Below, one piece after another: positions 40,037-48,816 of a DNA stretch of 64,000 nucleotides. Where the stretch lies: positions 62,001 to 126,000 of the IMG/VR virus record IMGVR_UViG_3300047564_003843; one strand, given 5' to 3'. Origin of the DNA: a virus. The first letter of the stretch is position 1; the number at the start of each line of letters is the position of its first letter. Both the position numbers and the translations under genes were made by a program. A model generated the notes under the pieces. It was not told the origin of the DNA. It searched no databases and saw nothing but the letters and a program-made list of their open reading frames with translations.

Positions 40037-41623
40037 ATGAGTGATTATAAAGAATACACAGTCACTACAGAGAGTATGGAAATTACCGACTCTGTGTGGG
40101 AAGACTTGGTGTCTCCAAATAGTATTCTAGAAACTATCCCAGATAGACCTGTAGAAGTCGCTAATGAGAGACCATCTAACCCCTGCAATACGTCTTACTG
40201 GCTAACCGATGAAGAAGCAATGGCTCTTCGAGAAGACCCTCGTATTGTTGATGTTCAAGATTTAAGTATTTTTAAGCCAACAAAATTTGCTTTTCAAGAA
40301 GGAAATTTTGACAAGTTAAGCACGCAAACTGGAGCTAAAGCCAACTGGGGTTTATTAAGACATTCAAATTTAAGTAATCTCTATGGCAATCAATTAGGTG
40401 ATCCAGGTGGAACTTACGATTATGTGTTAGATGGTACTGGTGTTGATGTAGTAATTATCGATAGTGGGATTCAAACAAATCATCCAGAATTTACAGAAGT
40501 AAGTAACCCATCAGCCAGTAGAGTTAATCCAATAGATTGGTTTGCTGTTAGTGGAGTTTCTGGCTCTATGCCATCAGGGTTTTATCAAGATTATGACGGA
40601 CACGGTACACATGTTGCAGCAACAGTTGCTGGTAAAACTTTTGGCTGGGCAAAAAATGCTCAAATTTTTTCTATAAAGTTAGAAGGTCTTAGGTCACCTC
40701 TTGATCCAGGTCAAGGTTTAGATACAGCTACAGCTTTTGATGTTTTAGTAGGTTGGCATAACAATAAAACAAATGGAAGACCAACTGTTGTCTGCAACAG
40801 CTGGGGATATGGAATCTTTCATAGAGCAGATTTAGAAGCTTTTTCTTTTGGATTAGATGAGAATGACACATTGTTTGGAATTAGTGGTGGTTCTTATAGA
40901 GGAGTTACTTGGAGTGGAGGAACCTTAGACCCTAATAAAGGTCATACAGGTGCTTTAGTAGCTCCAAGTACTTATTTTTATCCTTACAGGGTCTCTGCTG
41001 TAGATGCTGATATTACTATAGGAGCTAATGCTGGAATTTTATTTTGTAATGCTGCTGGAAACAATTATTTAAAAATTGATGTACAAGGTGGAGTAGATTA
41101 CAATAATTACATATCAACAGACTTTGGATTTTATTATTACCACAGGGGTGGTACACCAGCTAGAAATATTAGCGTCCCAGACAAAGTTTTTACTGTTGGA
41201 GCGCTAGACCACACAACTCAAGGTATTGTAGATAGAAAAGCAAGTTTTAGTAACTCTGGACCAGGTGTTAATATTTATGCAGCTGGATCTAGAATTATTA
41301 GCGCTATGAGTGCAGTAAATGATGACAACAGTAACTTTGCTTATTTTTTAAACAACTCATTTAAACAGCAGCTTCTATCTGGAACTTCAATGGCTGCTCC
41401 TCAGGTGGCAGGGGTTGCTGCCCTCGTGTTCCAAATGCACCCAGACTGGGACCCTCGAAGGGTTATTGCTTTTATAAAAAATAAATCTTTAGACCAAGTT
41501 TATAAGACCAATTTAGACGATGACTATACAAACACTGCTAGTATCCATGGAGGGGCTAATGATCTATTGTATGTCCCTATGGCCTCCCAGCGTGTCTTTT
41601 CATTCTTTAAGGCTACAGTCTAG
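40037..41623 (+). CDS. subtilisin-like serine protease (S8 family)
   Basis: 528 residues. All three catalytic residues are in canonical contexts: Asp142 in VVIIDSGIQ, His189 in DGHGTHVAA and Ser451 in SGTSMAAPQVAG; the oxyanion Asn is probably in FCNAAGNNY. Residues 1-130 could act as a propeptide or virion-attachment part (DEEAMALREDPRIVDVQ is like an inhibitor-type prodomain). No signal peptide is visible, so secretion is unlikely and either virion incorporation or action on tail proteins is favoured. It sits between two fibre genes with paralogous N-termini. S8 proteases are uncommon in phage tail loci. Confidence 0.9.
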   Translation: MSDYKEYTVTTESMEITDSVWEDLVSPNSILETIPDRPVEVANERPSNPCNTSYWLTDEEAMALREDPRIVDVQDLSIFKPTKFAFQEGNFDKLSTQTGAKANWGLLRHSNLSNLYGNQLGDPGGTYDYVLDGTGVDVVIIDSGIQTNHPEFTEVSNPSASRVNPIDWFAVSGVSGSMPSGFYQDYDGHGTHVAATVAGKTFGWAKNAQIFSIKLEGLRSPLDPGQGLDTATAFDVLVGWHNNKTNGRPTVVCNSWGYGIFHRADLEAFSFGLDENDTLFGISGGSYRGVTWSGGTLDPNKGHTGALVAPSTYFYPYRVSAVDADITIGANAGILFCNAAGNNYLKIDVQGGVDYNNYISTDFGFYYYHRGGTPARNISVPDKVFTVGALDHTTQGIVDRKASFSNSGPGVNIYAAGSRIISAMSAVNDDNSNFAYFLNNSFKQQLLSGTSMAAPQVAGVAALVFQMHPDWDPRRVIAFIKNKSLDQVYKTNLDDDYTNTASIHGGANDLLYVPMASQRVFSFFKATV

Positions 41624-41634
41624 GGAGATGAAGG

Positions 41635-41640
41635 TATAAT
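41635..41640 (+). promoter_or_regulatory. possible -10 box before a fibre gene
   Basis: TATAAT in the 53-base gap after the protease gene. No convincing -35 is present; GGTATAAT could be a weak extended -10. Confidence 0.35.
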
Positions 41641-41676
41641 TATGATGAAAAGTGTAGACGCAGTAAGGAGAGACAT

Positions 41677-43263
41677 ATGGCAGTAAAACGTTTAGGTGTA
41701 GCCACCCCTAACTCCACCGTTCCTACCCTTTTGGCCACTAACGATACTAGCGGTGTCGCCTCAGTTATTGTTTCAAATCGAGCAAATATAGCCAGTCTTG
41801 TAACAATTTATGTAGAGCCTTCAGACTCTTTAGGAGTAGAGGGAAGTCGTGGCTATATTGTTGACAATCTATCTGTAGATGTCGGTCAGTCTTTTGAAAC
41901 CTTTAGATTTGCATTAAATGTTGGAGACCAAATATGGGTCAAATCTTCAACCTCTCTTGCCAATTTTTCTTGCACTCTTTTGTATGACCAAGCTGGAAAA
42001 TCAAATGTAATTTACTCACCTACTCAACCTGGTTTCCCATCAATAGGTGATATTTGGATTGATTCGGAAACAGAAGAAGTTAATGTTTATGTAGGAGATG
42101 GTTTTAATACTATTGCTACAGTTGCACCTACTGGACCTACTGGTCCTGCTGGTCCATTCGGACCTACTGGTCCTTCTGGTCCAACTGGTCCACAAGGTTC
42201 AAGTGTTCGTATCCTTGGAACTTATTCAACTCTTCAACTTCTTCAAGCAGATAACCCAATCGGTGCAATTGGTGATGCTTATGTTGTCGGTCAAGAATTT
42301 GTATATGCATGGTCTGATTTAAATCAAGAGTGGGCATTAGTTGGTCCAATTGGTGTAACTGGTCCAACGGGAGCAACTGGTGCACAAGGTCCGCAAGGTA
42401 TCGGTGGTGCAGATGGTGGTACTGGTCCAACAGGTCCCGCAGGTGAGCCAGGTGGACCAACAGGTGCTGCAGGTCCAACTGGTGTAGCAGGTCCAACGGG
42501 TCCAGAAGGCCCAACTGGTCCAGAAGGTCCAACGGGTCCAACTGGAAGTATTGGAGCTACAGGAATTGAAATTGGAGCTACTCCACCAGCAAATGTTGGC
42601 CTACTATGGGTTGACACAACTCAAGATGCAGCAATTTTACCTCACTCGCAGACTCATACAGTGGGTGGAAGTGACCAACTCACATTGTCTTCATCTCAGA
42701 TATCTGGATTAGATACAAAGTTATCCGAGTTAGATATTTTGACCAGCGGCGAATCAAGCATTGATAGAAAAGCAGCTCTTACAGGTATTTCATATGGTTC
42801 CTCTGGTAACGTCCTTTTAACTTATAGAAGAGCTACAAAAACTGAAACTGTGACAAAACTTCAAGCAGCTTGTGGTACTGCAGCTGGAGCTACCCCAACT
42901 CTTATTAAATTTGGTGTTTATTCTGTAAATGAATCTACTGGAGAGCTAACAAGAGTGGCTATTACAGCAAGCGATACTTCTGTTTTTGCTACTTCTAACA
43001 CTGGATATGAACTTACTTTAACAACCCCTTGGGAAAAACAAGCTGGTGTTATGTATGCATATGCTCTTCTTATCGTTAGTGCTCAGACTCTTCCTACAAT
43101 TGTTGGATTTGCTCACGCATCCTCCGCAGCTGTGAACGCAATATTGGCTCTTCCACCAAGAATAACTGGAACAGTTCCAGCTCAAACAGATTTACCAGAT
43201 ACTGTTGCTGGTGGCTCCGTTAGCGTATCCAACCGTGCTATTTGGATGCACGCTCTTCCATAG
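41677..43263 (+). CDS. collagen-like fibre protein, 528 aa
   Basis: The N-terminal domain (1-110) matches that of 37643-40024 (VKRLGVATPN...[19 protein letters not shown]), so the two probably attach to the same site. A module GDIWIDSETEEVNVYVGDG, a short Gly-X-Y tract, a module near residue 195 (GDAYVVGQEFVYAWSD) and a second tract follow. The C-terminal 180 residues form a beta domain (KTETVTKLQAACGTAAG, VMYAYALLIVS) of the type ending actinophage tail fibres. GGAGAG precedes the ATG. Confidence 0.85.
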   Translation: MAVKRLGVATPNSTVPTLLATNDTSGVASVIVSNRANIASLVTIYVEPSDSLGVEGSRGYIVDNLSVDVGQSFETFRFALNVGDQIWVKSSTSLANFSCTLLYDQAGKSNVIYSPTQPGFPSIGDIWIDSETEEVNVYVGDGFNTIATVAPTGPTGPAGPFGPTGPSGPTGPQGSSVRILGTYSTLQLLQADNPIGAIGDAYVVGQEFVYAWSDLNQEWALVGPIGVTGPTGATGAQGPQGIGGADGGTGPTGPAGEPGGPTGAAGPTGVAGPTGPEGPTGPEGPTGPTGSIGATGIEIGATPPANVGLLWVDTTQDAAILPHSQTHTVGGSDQLTLSSSQISGLDTKLSELDILTSGESSIDRKAALTGISYGSSGNVLLTYRRATKTETVTKLQAACGTAAGATPTLIKFGVYSVNESTGELTRVAITASDTSVFATSNTGYELTLTTPWEKQAGVMYAYALLIVSAQTLPTIVGFAHASSAAVNAILALPPRITGTVPAQTDLPDTVAGGSVSVSNRAIWMHALP

Positions 43264-43276
43264 GAATAGGTGAAAA

Positions 43277-43738
43277 ATGCCAATTATAAAGAAATATAAC
43301 TTAGATACCACTATCTGGGAACCTGTTGCTGTTGGAGCTACTGGACCTACAGGTCCTATTGGAGTTTTGGGAGCTACAGGACCAACAGGACCAACGGGCC
43401 CGACAGGACCTCAAGGAGATTGGTCTACAGCTCAGGTAGTTGTTACAAAAAGTGCATCTTTTGATTTAGAGCTTTCTGATGCTGGAAAAATTTTAAAATG
43501 CGACAGTGGAGCTTCTCTAGCTGCAACTATACCTACAGCAGCTACTGCTGCTTTTGTTATTGGACAAAAGATAGACTTTTTACAATATGGAGCTGGTCAG
43601 CTAACTGTTGGCGGAGCTACTGGAGTTACAGTTCGATCTACACCAACCAATAGACTTCGCACTCAATACTCTGTCGCATCTGCGATAAAGATTGCTGAGA
43701 ACGAATGGATTTTGGTTGGAGATTTGGCGCTGAGCTAA
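43277..43738 (+). CDS. short collagen-like fibre protein, 153 aa
   Basis: After a short N-terminal strand (IIKKYNLDTTIWEPVA) comes one Gly-X-Y tract of about 30 residues and then a C-terminal cap of about 100 residues (FDLELSDAGKILKCDSGAS...NEWILVGDLALS). This cap parallels the end of the 630-residue fibre at 25031-26923 (VTIPSDG...NSWLLSGNL). It could be a free trimeric tip. The next gene starts two bases after its stop. Confidence 0.75.
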   Translation: MPIIKKYNLDTTIWEPVAVGATGPTGPIGVLGATGPTGPTGPTGPQGDWSTAQVVVTKSASFDLELSDAGKILKCDSGASLAATIPTAATAAFVIGQKIDFLQYGAGQLTVGGATGVTVRSTPTNRLRTQYSVASAIKIAENEWILVGDLALS

Positions 43739-43739
43739 A

Positions 43740-44369
43740 ATGCCAGTAAATGTTGGATTTGTAGGTGCAGCTGGTTCTCTTAAAGACAGAGCAAAACCTA
43801 GAGAGCTTGGCTATAGAGTTAACTACATTAAAAATCCTAGTTTTGAAGTTTCAGTTGCAGACTGGGCACCTTTTGCTGGAACTACTTTAGAAAGAACCAC
43901 TTCTGAATTTAATACTGGTTCTGCCTGTTTAAAAGTAACTAATACTTCTGGTGGTGGAGCTCAAAATGTAACAAGAATTCCATTTTTTAATCCTAACGAT
44001 GTATGGCATATAAGTGCCTATGTAAAGCTTGAATTAGGGAATGAAAATGCTACTTACTATTTGAGACATTTACAGTATGTAACAGAATCATCCAGCGCTG
44101 CTGTTGCTAGTGGTAATATAGGAGTGCAAAGTTTAACCGATGCTGATGGTTGGGTAAGATTAAGCGGCTCTTTTCAAAAAAACCCAAGTGCCAACTTTTT
44201 TCTAATGAGAGTTGTGACCACCTCTGCTTCAAATACAGATGTTTTTTATGTAGACTCTGCTTTAGCAGAGTATTCTGCCGATTTAAACCCATATTTTGAT
44301 GGCTCATATAATGGATTCTGGTCTGGCGAGCCTAATAACAGTTTTAGTGGTGCTACCCCCTACATTTAG
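43740..44369 (+). CDS. putative carbohydrate-binding (CBM4/9-like) protein
   Basis: 209 residues. From residue 30 on the sequence follows the jelly-roll CBM_4_9 pattern: NYIKNPSFEVSVADWAPF, TGSACLKVTNTSGGG, VWHISAYVKLE, DGWVRLSGSFQ and TDVFYVDSALAEYS. Such domains bind polysaccharides and occur in phage tail proteins. The end (FDGSYNGFWSGEPNNSFS) is also common in phage fibres. It closes the fibre locus. No signal peptide is visible. Confidence 0.75.
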   Translation: MPVNVGFVGAAGSLKDRAKPRELGYRVNYIKNPSFEVSVADWAPFAGTTLERTTSEFNTGSACLKVTNTSGGGAQNVTRIPFFNPNDVWHISAYVKLELGNENATYYLRHLQYVTESSSAAVASGNIGVQSLTDADGWVRLSGSFQKNPSANFFLMRVVTTSASNTDVFYVDSALAEYSADLNPYFDGSYNGFWSGEPNNSFSGATPYI

Positions 44370-44371
44370 CC

Positions 44372-44377
44372 TATACT
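44372..44377 (+). promoter_or_regulatory. possible -10 box of the modification cluster
   Basis: TATACT in the 37-base gap between the carbohydrate-binding-like gene and the methyltransferase gene. No -35 is evident. Confidence 0.25.
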
Positions 44378-44406
44378 TTATAAACTGAAAGGACAAAAGA
44401 GACGAT

Positions 44407-44982
44407 ATGGACCTACCTAACTGGTTTGTGCAAAATGGAGTAGAAAATTTTGTTAATCATTTAACAGACTATAAAGATAAACCTACAAGGATGCTTCAAA
44501 TAGGAGCGTATACAGGAGATGCCTCCCTGTGGCTTTGGGACAATATTTTGACACACAATCCTGCTTCTGTTCTTATTGATGTTGATACTTGGCAGGGTTC
44601 TGACGAGCCTTCCCACTACGAAATGAATTGGAATACTGTAGAAAAAATTTATGATGTAAAAACCCAAGAAGGTCAGCTAAAAAGAAAAATAATAAAAGTA
44701 AAATCAACAAGCGACTGGTTTTTTAAAAATAATTTAGAAAAATACGATTTTATATATGTTGATGGGGACCACACTTCATACGGGGTTTTAAAAGACGCTA
44801 TTAACGCTTTTGAGTGTTTAAATGTTGGCGGCATATTAGCTTTTGATGATTACAGATGGTCAGCAGGATTAGGTATATTAAAAGAGCCAAAACTAGCTAT
44901 TGATGCGTTTTCAGTAGTCAATTCAGACAAAATCGAGACAATAGTTGACGGCTATCAGCGTTGGTACAAGAGAATCGGGTAG
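44407..44982 (+). CDS. class I methyltransferase (Methyltransf_24-like)
   Basis: 191 residues. LQIGAYTGDASLWL (near residue 30) is motif I, ASVLIDVDTWQGSD holds the acidic residue of strand 2, and KYDFIYVDGDHTSYGVLKDAI matches the motif IV region of the Methyltransf_24 group, often found with sugar-modifying genes. FDDYRW follows. It is the first gene of a tight cluster with a glycosyltransferase and a halogenase; a sugar or glycan substrate is plausible but unproven. It does not resemble the methyltransferase at 4118. Confidence 0.8.
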   Translation: MDLPNWFVQNGVENFVNHLTDYKDKPTRMLQIGAYTGDASLWLWDNILTHNPASVLIDVDTWQGSDEPSHYEMNWNTVEKIYDVKTQEGQLKRKIIKVKSTSDWFFKNNLEKYDFIYVDGDHTSYGVLKDAINAFECLNVGGILAFDDYRWSAGLGILKEPKLAIDAFSVVNSDKIETIVDGYQRWYKRIG

Positions 44983-44991
44983 GATATAAAC

Positions 44992-46068
44992 ATGAAGGTA
45001 GCCATATACACAATAGCTTTAAACGAACGTCAATTTGTAGATACATGGTATGAAGCCGCAAAAGATGCTGATTACTTGCTAATTGCTGACACAGGGTCGA
45101 CTGATGGCACTGTAGAGCGTGCTAAAGAGCTCGGGATTAATGTTGTAGATGTTCGAGTCTCTCCTTGGAGATTTGACGATGCACGAAACGCAGCGATGGC
45201 TGCTCTGCCAATTGATATTGACATGTGCATCTCTCTTGACATGGATGAAGTAATCACTCCAAATTGGAGAGAACCACTACGCCGAGCTTGGCAAAAAGGG
45301 GTGACTCGCCCTCGCTACAAGCACATTTGGTCTTGGAATGATGATGGAACTCCTGGCCTCGAGTTTAGCTATGACCACATCCACACTCGTAAAAACTATC
45401 GTTGGCGCCATCCAGTACACGAGTGTCTGTATGTATATGGACGTGAAGAGGTTCAAGAGTGGATTGAAGATATTGAAACTCATCACCACCCAGATCCAAC
45501 TAAGTCTCGTTCACAATATCTACCTCTTCTTGCTATGTCAGTTCAAGAAGACCCTTATAACGATAGAAACGCTTTTTACTATGGCCGCGAACTTTATTTT
45601 TATGGTCAATATCAAGAAGCAGCTGTAGAACTAAAACGCCACCTCGAACTGCCTACAGCACGCTGGGCACCTGAACGTGCTGCTTCAATGAGATTTATTG
45701 GTAAGTCTTTACCTGCAGAAGCAGAAATTTGGTTCCGTAAAGCAATTGCACAAGCGCCCGGTAGACGAGAACCATTTGTAGACCTTGCAGAGCTTTACTA
45801 TCAACGCAAGGACTGGGAGAAATGCTATGAAGCTTCTAAAGATGCTATTGCAATTGTAGAAAAACCTCTCGAGTATCTTTGTGAGGCTAAAGCTTGGGGA
45901 GCAGCCCCACACGATTTCGCTGCTATTTCTGCTTTTAATTTAGGAAATTTTGAAGAAGCGGTAGAACATGCCAAGAATGCATTTAGTCTCGAGCCCGATA
46001 ACGATAGATTAAAAGCTAATCTTGATTTTTGTTTAAAAGCTTTACTACCTAAAGAAGAGAAAAAATGA
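44992..46068 (+). CDS. GT2-type glycosyltransferase with C-terminal TPR
   Basis: 358 residues. Residues 1-200 are a GT-A fold: AIYTIALNERQFVD, LLIADTGSTDGTVERAKELG and CISLDMDEVIT, the last being the DxD-type metal and nucleotide-sugar site. The C-terminal part (about 205-350) has repeated amphipathic helix pairs (AEIWFRKAIAQAPGRREPFVDLAELYYQ and similar) like TPRs, as in some protein glycosyltransferases. It overlaps the halogenase gene by four bases (ATGA). Target unknown; a virion protein or surface glycan is my inference. Confidence 0.85.
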   Translation: MKVAIYTIALNERQFVDTWYEAAKDADYLLIADTGSTDGTVERAKELGINVVDVRVSPWRFDDARNAAMAALPIDIDMCISLDMDEVITPNWREPLRRAWQKGVTRPRYKHIWSWNDDGTPGLEFSYDHIHTRKNYRWRHPVHECLYVYGREEVQEWIEDIETHHHPDPTKSRSQYLPLLAMSVQEDPYNDRNAFYYGRELYFYGQYQEAAVELKRHLELPTARWAPERAASMRFIGKSLPAEAEIWFRKAIAQAPGRREPFVDLAELYYQRKDWEKCYEASKDAIAIVEKPLEYLCEAKAWGAAPHDFAAISAFNLGNFEEAVEHAKNAFSLEPDNDRLKANLDFCLKALLPKEEKK

Positions 46069-47567
46069 AGTTTGTAATCTGTGGCGGTGGAACAGCTGGC
46101 TGGGTCACTGCCTACACTATCCATGCTTCTAATCCTAGGACCCACGAAGTAGTTGTAATTGAGTCCCAGAAAATTGGAATTATTGGTGCTGGAGAAGCTA
46201 CAAGTGGTTTTTTGTATGACTTACTAGATGGAACAACTCTTTTTAATAATAATGATTATTTAAACCCGAATAAGCCTCCTTTTGATTTTGCAGAGTTTGT
46301 TTCAAAAGTAGATGCGGTTCCAAAGTACGCACTTAAACATATAAACTGGGCAAAAGAAAAAGGACATTACTGGGCACCTATTAACGGTTCAGAGACTTCC
46401 AAAAGGTCTCCAGATCATTTGTTTAACTATGTAATTTCAGAGTTTGGTCCAGAAAAAGCATATTTATCTTCTACCCTTGGTCAAGCTTATGATTTAAATA
46501 AAATGCCTAAAAGCGGCGGATATGGATTTCAATTTGATGCCCATAAGGTTGCTAAATATCTTCGAGAGCATATAACAACAACTACTAATACAAATCATAT
46601 TGACGCTGTAATAGACAATGTATCTGTTAATAGCGCTGGTCTTGTTGAAAGCGTAACTCTAGACAACGGAGAAGTTGTTGAGGGTGACTTTTTTATTGAC
46701 GCTACAGGTTTTGCTCGAGTTTTAGCAAATAAGTTAGATATTGGTTGGATTGACTATAAAGATCAACTTCTAGTTGATAAAGCTATGCCATTTATTGTTC
46801 CTTACAAAGATGAGGAAAAAGTTCAACCAGTTACGGTTGCAGAAGCTTTGTCATCTGGCTGGATGTGGAGAACTCCAACAGGTGGTCGCAGAGGTTGCGG
46901 GTATGTTTACAGTAGCTCATTTATGTCTGAAGATGAGGCCCAAGCCGAGGCAGAGAAAGTAATGGGCCACCCTATTGAACCAATTAAACACATTAAATAT
47001 GAATCTGGCCGTGTTGACCAGTTTTGGAAAGGTAATGTTCTTGTTGTTGGTCTTGCAAGTTCATTTATTGAACCTTTGGAAGCAACAAGTATTCATGCAA
47101 CTATTACTCAGATATTTATATTTTGCCAAGAGTATTTGTCATATACAAAAGAAAAAACTTTAAATCAAGCATCTATTGAAAAATATAATGCTAAAACATC
47201 AAAAATGTATGAGTATTACAAAGACTTCACCGTGTTTCATTACCAAGGAGGACGTGAAGATTCTGAATTTTGGAAAACAATTAAGTTCGACAAAATTACT
47301 TCTCCAGCTGTAGAAAACTATATTGAGCGCTCAAAGAGTAGGATTCCAAGCGTTCTACATTTTATGGATTTCTGGGGGGTAGATGCTCTTTGGAAGTGGA
47401 CCTTGGCAGGTTTAGGCTACATAAATAGAGAGCAAGCTATGAATGAACTAATCCAATTTCAACAGTTTGAGTACGCACAGGGTCATTATCAAGCTTTTAG
47501 AAATGACATGAGAAAAATGTTAGCTGACAGACCTGCTTTTGAAATGAATCCAAAAGATATTATTTAG
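46065..47567 (+). CDS. flavin-dependent (tryptophan-type) halogenase
   Basis: 500 residues. GGGTAGW at residues 7-13 is the FAD-binding motif of this family, followed by VVVIESQKIGIIGAGEATSG. The second signature, normally W-x-W-x-I-P, reads GWMWRTP at about 265-271, so the Ile is replaced by Thr. FIEPLEATSIHAT is the usual C-terminal flavin-site motif. The family uses reduced flavin, O2 and halide to halogenate aromatic compounds. A cyanophage member, VirX1, has been shown to halogenate. A partner flavin reductase is not in the window. The gene overlaps the glycosyltransferase gene, so they are co-translated. Confidence 0.9.
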   Translation: MKFVICGGGTAGWVTAYTIHASNPRTHEVVVIESQKIGIIGAGEATSGFLYDLLDGTTLFNNNDYLNPNKPPFDFAEFVSKVDAVPKYALKHINWAKEKGHYWAPINGSETSKRSPDHLFNYVISEFGPEKAYLSSTLGQAYDLNKMPKSGGYGFQFDAHKVAKYLREHITTTTNTNHIDAVIDNVSVNSAGLVESVTLDNGEVVEGDFFIDATGFARVLANKLDIGWIDYKDQLLVDKAMPFIVPYKDEEKVQPVTVAEALSSGWMWRTPTGGRRGCGYVYSSSFMSEDEAQAEAEKVMGHPIEPIKHIKYESGRVDQFWKGNVLVVGLASSFIEPLEATSIHATITQIFIFCQEYLSYTKEKTLNQASIEKYNAKTSKMYEYYKDFTVFHYQGGREDSEFWKTIKFDKITSPAVENYIERSKSRIPSVLHFMDFWGVDALWKWTLAGLGYINREQAMNELIQFQQFEYAQGHYQAFRNDMRKMLADRPAFEMNPKDII

Positions 47568-48105
47568 ATTTCTTTTTAAGCAGTTTAGCTTGTCTTTTTC
47601 TTTCTAGTTGTCTTGCCTTTTTCTCTCGAATACGGGCACGCTTTTCTGACTTTTCAATCTTCTCTACTTTATATGCTTCTATAGCATTAACACTTGTTCG
47701 ACTGCGCCAAGAAAAGCCACACACCGTACATGTGACTATCTTGGCGACAGTCCATCTCCCACCACCAGGAATTTCTTGAGAACTTGTTTCTAGTTTAGAA
47801 GGACGTGCTGAACAATGAGGACAATGAGGGTATCTACGTCTTTTTATTTCTTCACCTTTGTAAGAAACCGAAAGAGCACGACGAATCTCTCCTTCATCTC
47901 TTCCACCCCAAGTCCCCCAAATTTGCCTGTGCTCTAAAGCCCACTGCAAACACTTAGTTCTTACAGGACATTGGTAGCAAAGGTTCTTAGCATCGTATTT
48001 TTCTTTTGCATCCTTTGAAAAGAACCAATCCTTGTAATGTCTATTATTAGGGTCGGCACAGAAGGCTTCAGACTGCCACTCTAAATTATTAGCTGGTTTC
48101 CACAC
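47560..48105 (-). CDS. WhiB-type protein with C-terminal zinc ribbon
   Basis: 181 residues. Cys16, Cys43, Cys46 and Cys52 give the WhiB 4Fe-4S pattern (C, then CYQCPVRTKC), and IWGTWGGRDEGE is the G-(I/V)-W-G-G turn. WhiB proteins act with sigma factors as redox-sensing regulators in actinobacteria; phage copies can interfere with host WhiB. After that come CPHC (95, 98) and CTVC (126, 129), a second zinc ribbon, then a very basic Lys/Arg tail. This addition is not usual. The GTG start lies inside a promoter-like repeat, so the mRNA may be leaderless. The 3' end overlaps the halogenase gene by eight bases. Confidence 0.85.
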   Translation of the reverse strand: MWKPANNLEWQSEAFCADPNNRHYKDWFFSKDAKEKYDAKNLCYQCPVRTKCLQWALEHRQIWGTWGGRDEGEIRRALSVSYKGEEIKRRRYPHCPHCSARPSKLETSSQEIPGGGRWTVAKIVTCTVCGFSWRSRTSVNAIEAYKVEKIEKSEKRARIREKKARQLERKRQAKLLKKKSK

Positions 48106-48161
48106 ACTATAAACTATACAACTAAAAGTCTATAAAATGAGAACTAACACACTATAAACTA
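48102..48161 (-). promoter_or_regulatory. 15-bp direct repeat at the WhiB start
   Basis: TAGTTTATAGTGTGT (leftward reading) occurs at 48116-48102 and again at 48161-48147. The first copy contains the GTG start codon. TATAGT at 48118-48113 could be a -10 box giving a start point at about 48105, hence a leaderless message. The duplication suggests an operator, perhaps for autoregulation. Confidence 0.45.
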
Positions 48162-48166
48162 AATAT

Positions 48167-48505
48167 TTAAAACTCTATCCAAGTAAACTCTAAAACCTCT
48201 TGAACATACTCTCCGTACTCAGTTTCCCCTACTTCATCACAAAAAGTATAATTGTTTTCCCCTTCAATAACTCCTGCCCAGCCAGCTTCTACATGAGCGT
48301 CAGCTATCATATTAAATCCGTCTGATAACGAGTCAGCTATTCCATCCCTTTGTAGTGTTGAAGCAAGAGCTCTTCTAACTATCTCATTCTCAATATCAAC
48401 ATGCCCAACGGTATAATAAATTAAATCACTATATATTGTTTGTTGTATGTAGCCACTACCGTCCCAATGAATCCAAAGAGATTCTCCAACTCTTTTATCT
48501 TTCAT
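48167..48505 (-). CDS. hypothetical acidic protein, 112 aa
   Basis: Acidic soluble protein with several Trp and Tyr (SLWIHWDGSGYIQQ) and an Asp/Glu-rich C-terminus. No known motif. Its start overlaps the stop of 48502-48807 by four bases, so it is translated from the same message. It lies within a block of small leftward genes including two WhiB-type genes. Function unknown. Confidence 0.6.
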   Translation of the reverse strand: MKDKRVGESLWIHWDGSGYIQQTIYSDLIYYTVGHVDIENEIVRRALASTLQRDGIADSLSDGFNMIADAHVEAGWAGVIEGENNYTFCDEVGETEYGEYVQEVLEFTWIEF

Positions 48506-48807
48506 TCGTTAGTGTCTTCCCCGTAGTAGTCGCTAGCCTCATCTTCTTCATAATCCTGAGACTCTTCGCCAGCATTAAAAATTATTTGCTGTTCTTTTAC
48601 ATCAAATATCCCAGCAATGGTTATTTTTCCACAACCCGAGCATGTTTCTACAGAGCCAGTATTTATTTTTTGTGGGACATCCACCCCCGAAAGAGCCATT
48701 TTTATATTTCCATGGCCATCCATACTGTGAGGCTCCCAGCGGGCATGCTCTTTTAACCAGCACTGTTCGCAGACAGGCATAGGAGACATTATTGGTGAAG
48801 CGCTCAT
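48502..48807 (-). CDS. zinc-ribbon protein, 101 aa
   Basis: It has CEQC near residue 13 followed by CSGCG near residue 57, a two-CxxC zinc ribbon with an inserted segment (RWEPHSMDGHGNIKM), and a very acidic tail (DYEEDEASDYYGEDTNE). It may be a small nucleic-acid or protein-binding factor. It is in an overlapping operon with 48167-48505. Confidence 0.6.
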   Translation of the reverse strand: MSASPIMSPMPVCEQCWLKEHARWEPHSMDGHGNIKMALSGVDVPQKINTGSVETCSGCGKITIAGIFDVKEQQIIFNAGEESQDYEEDEASDYYGEDTNE

Positions 48808-48816
48808 AACATAATT

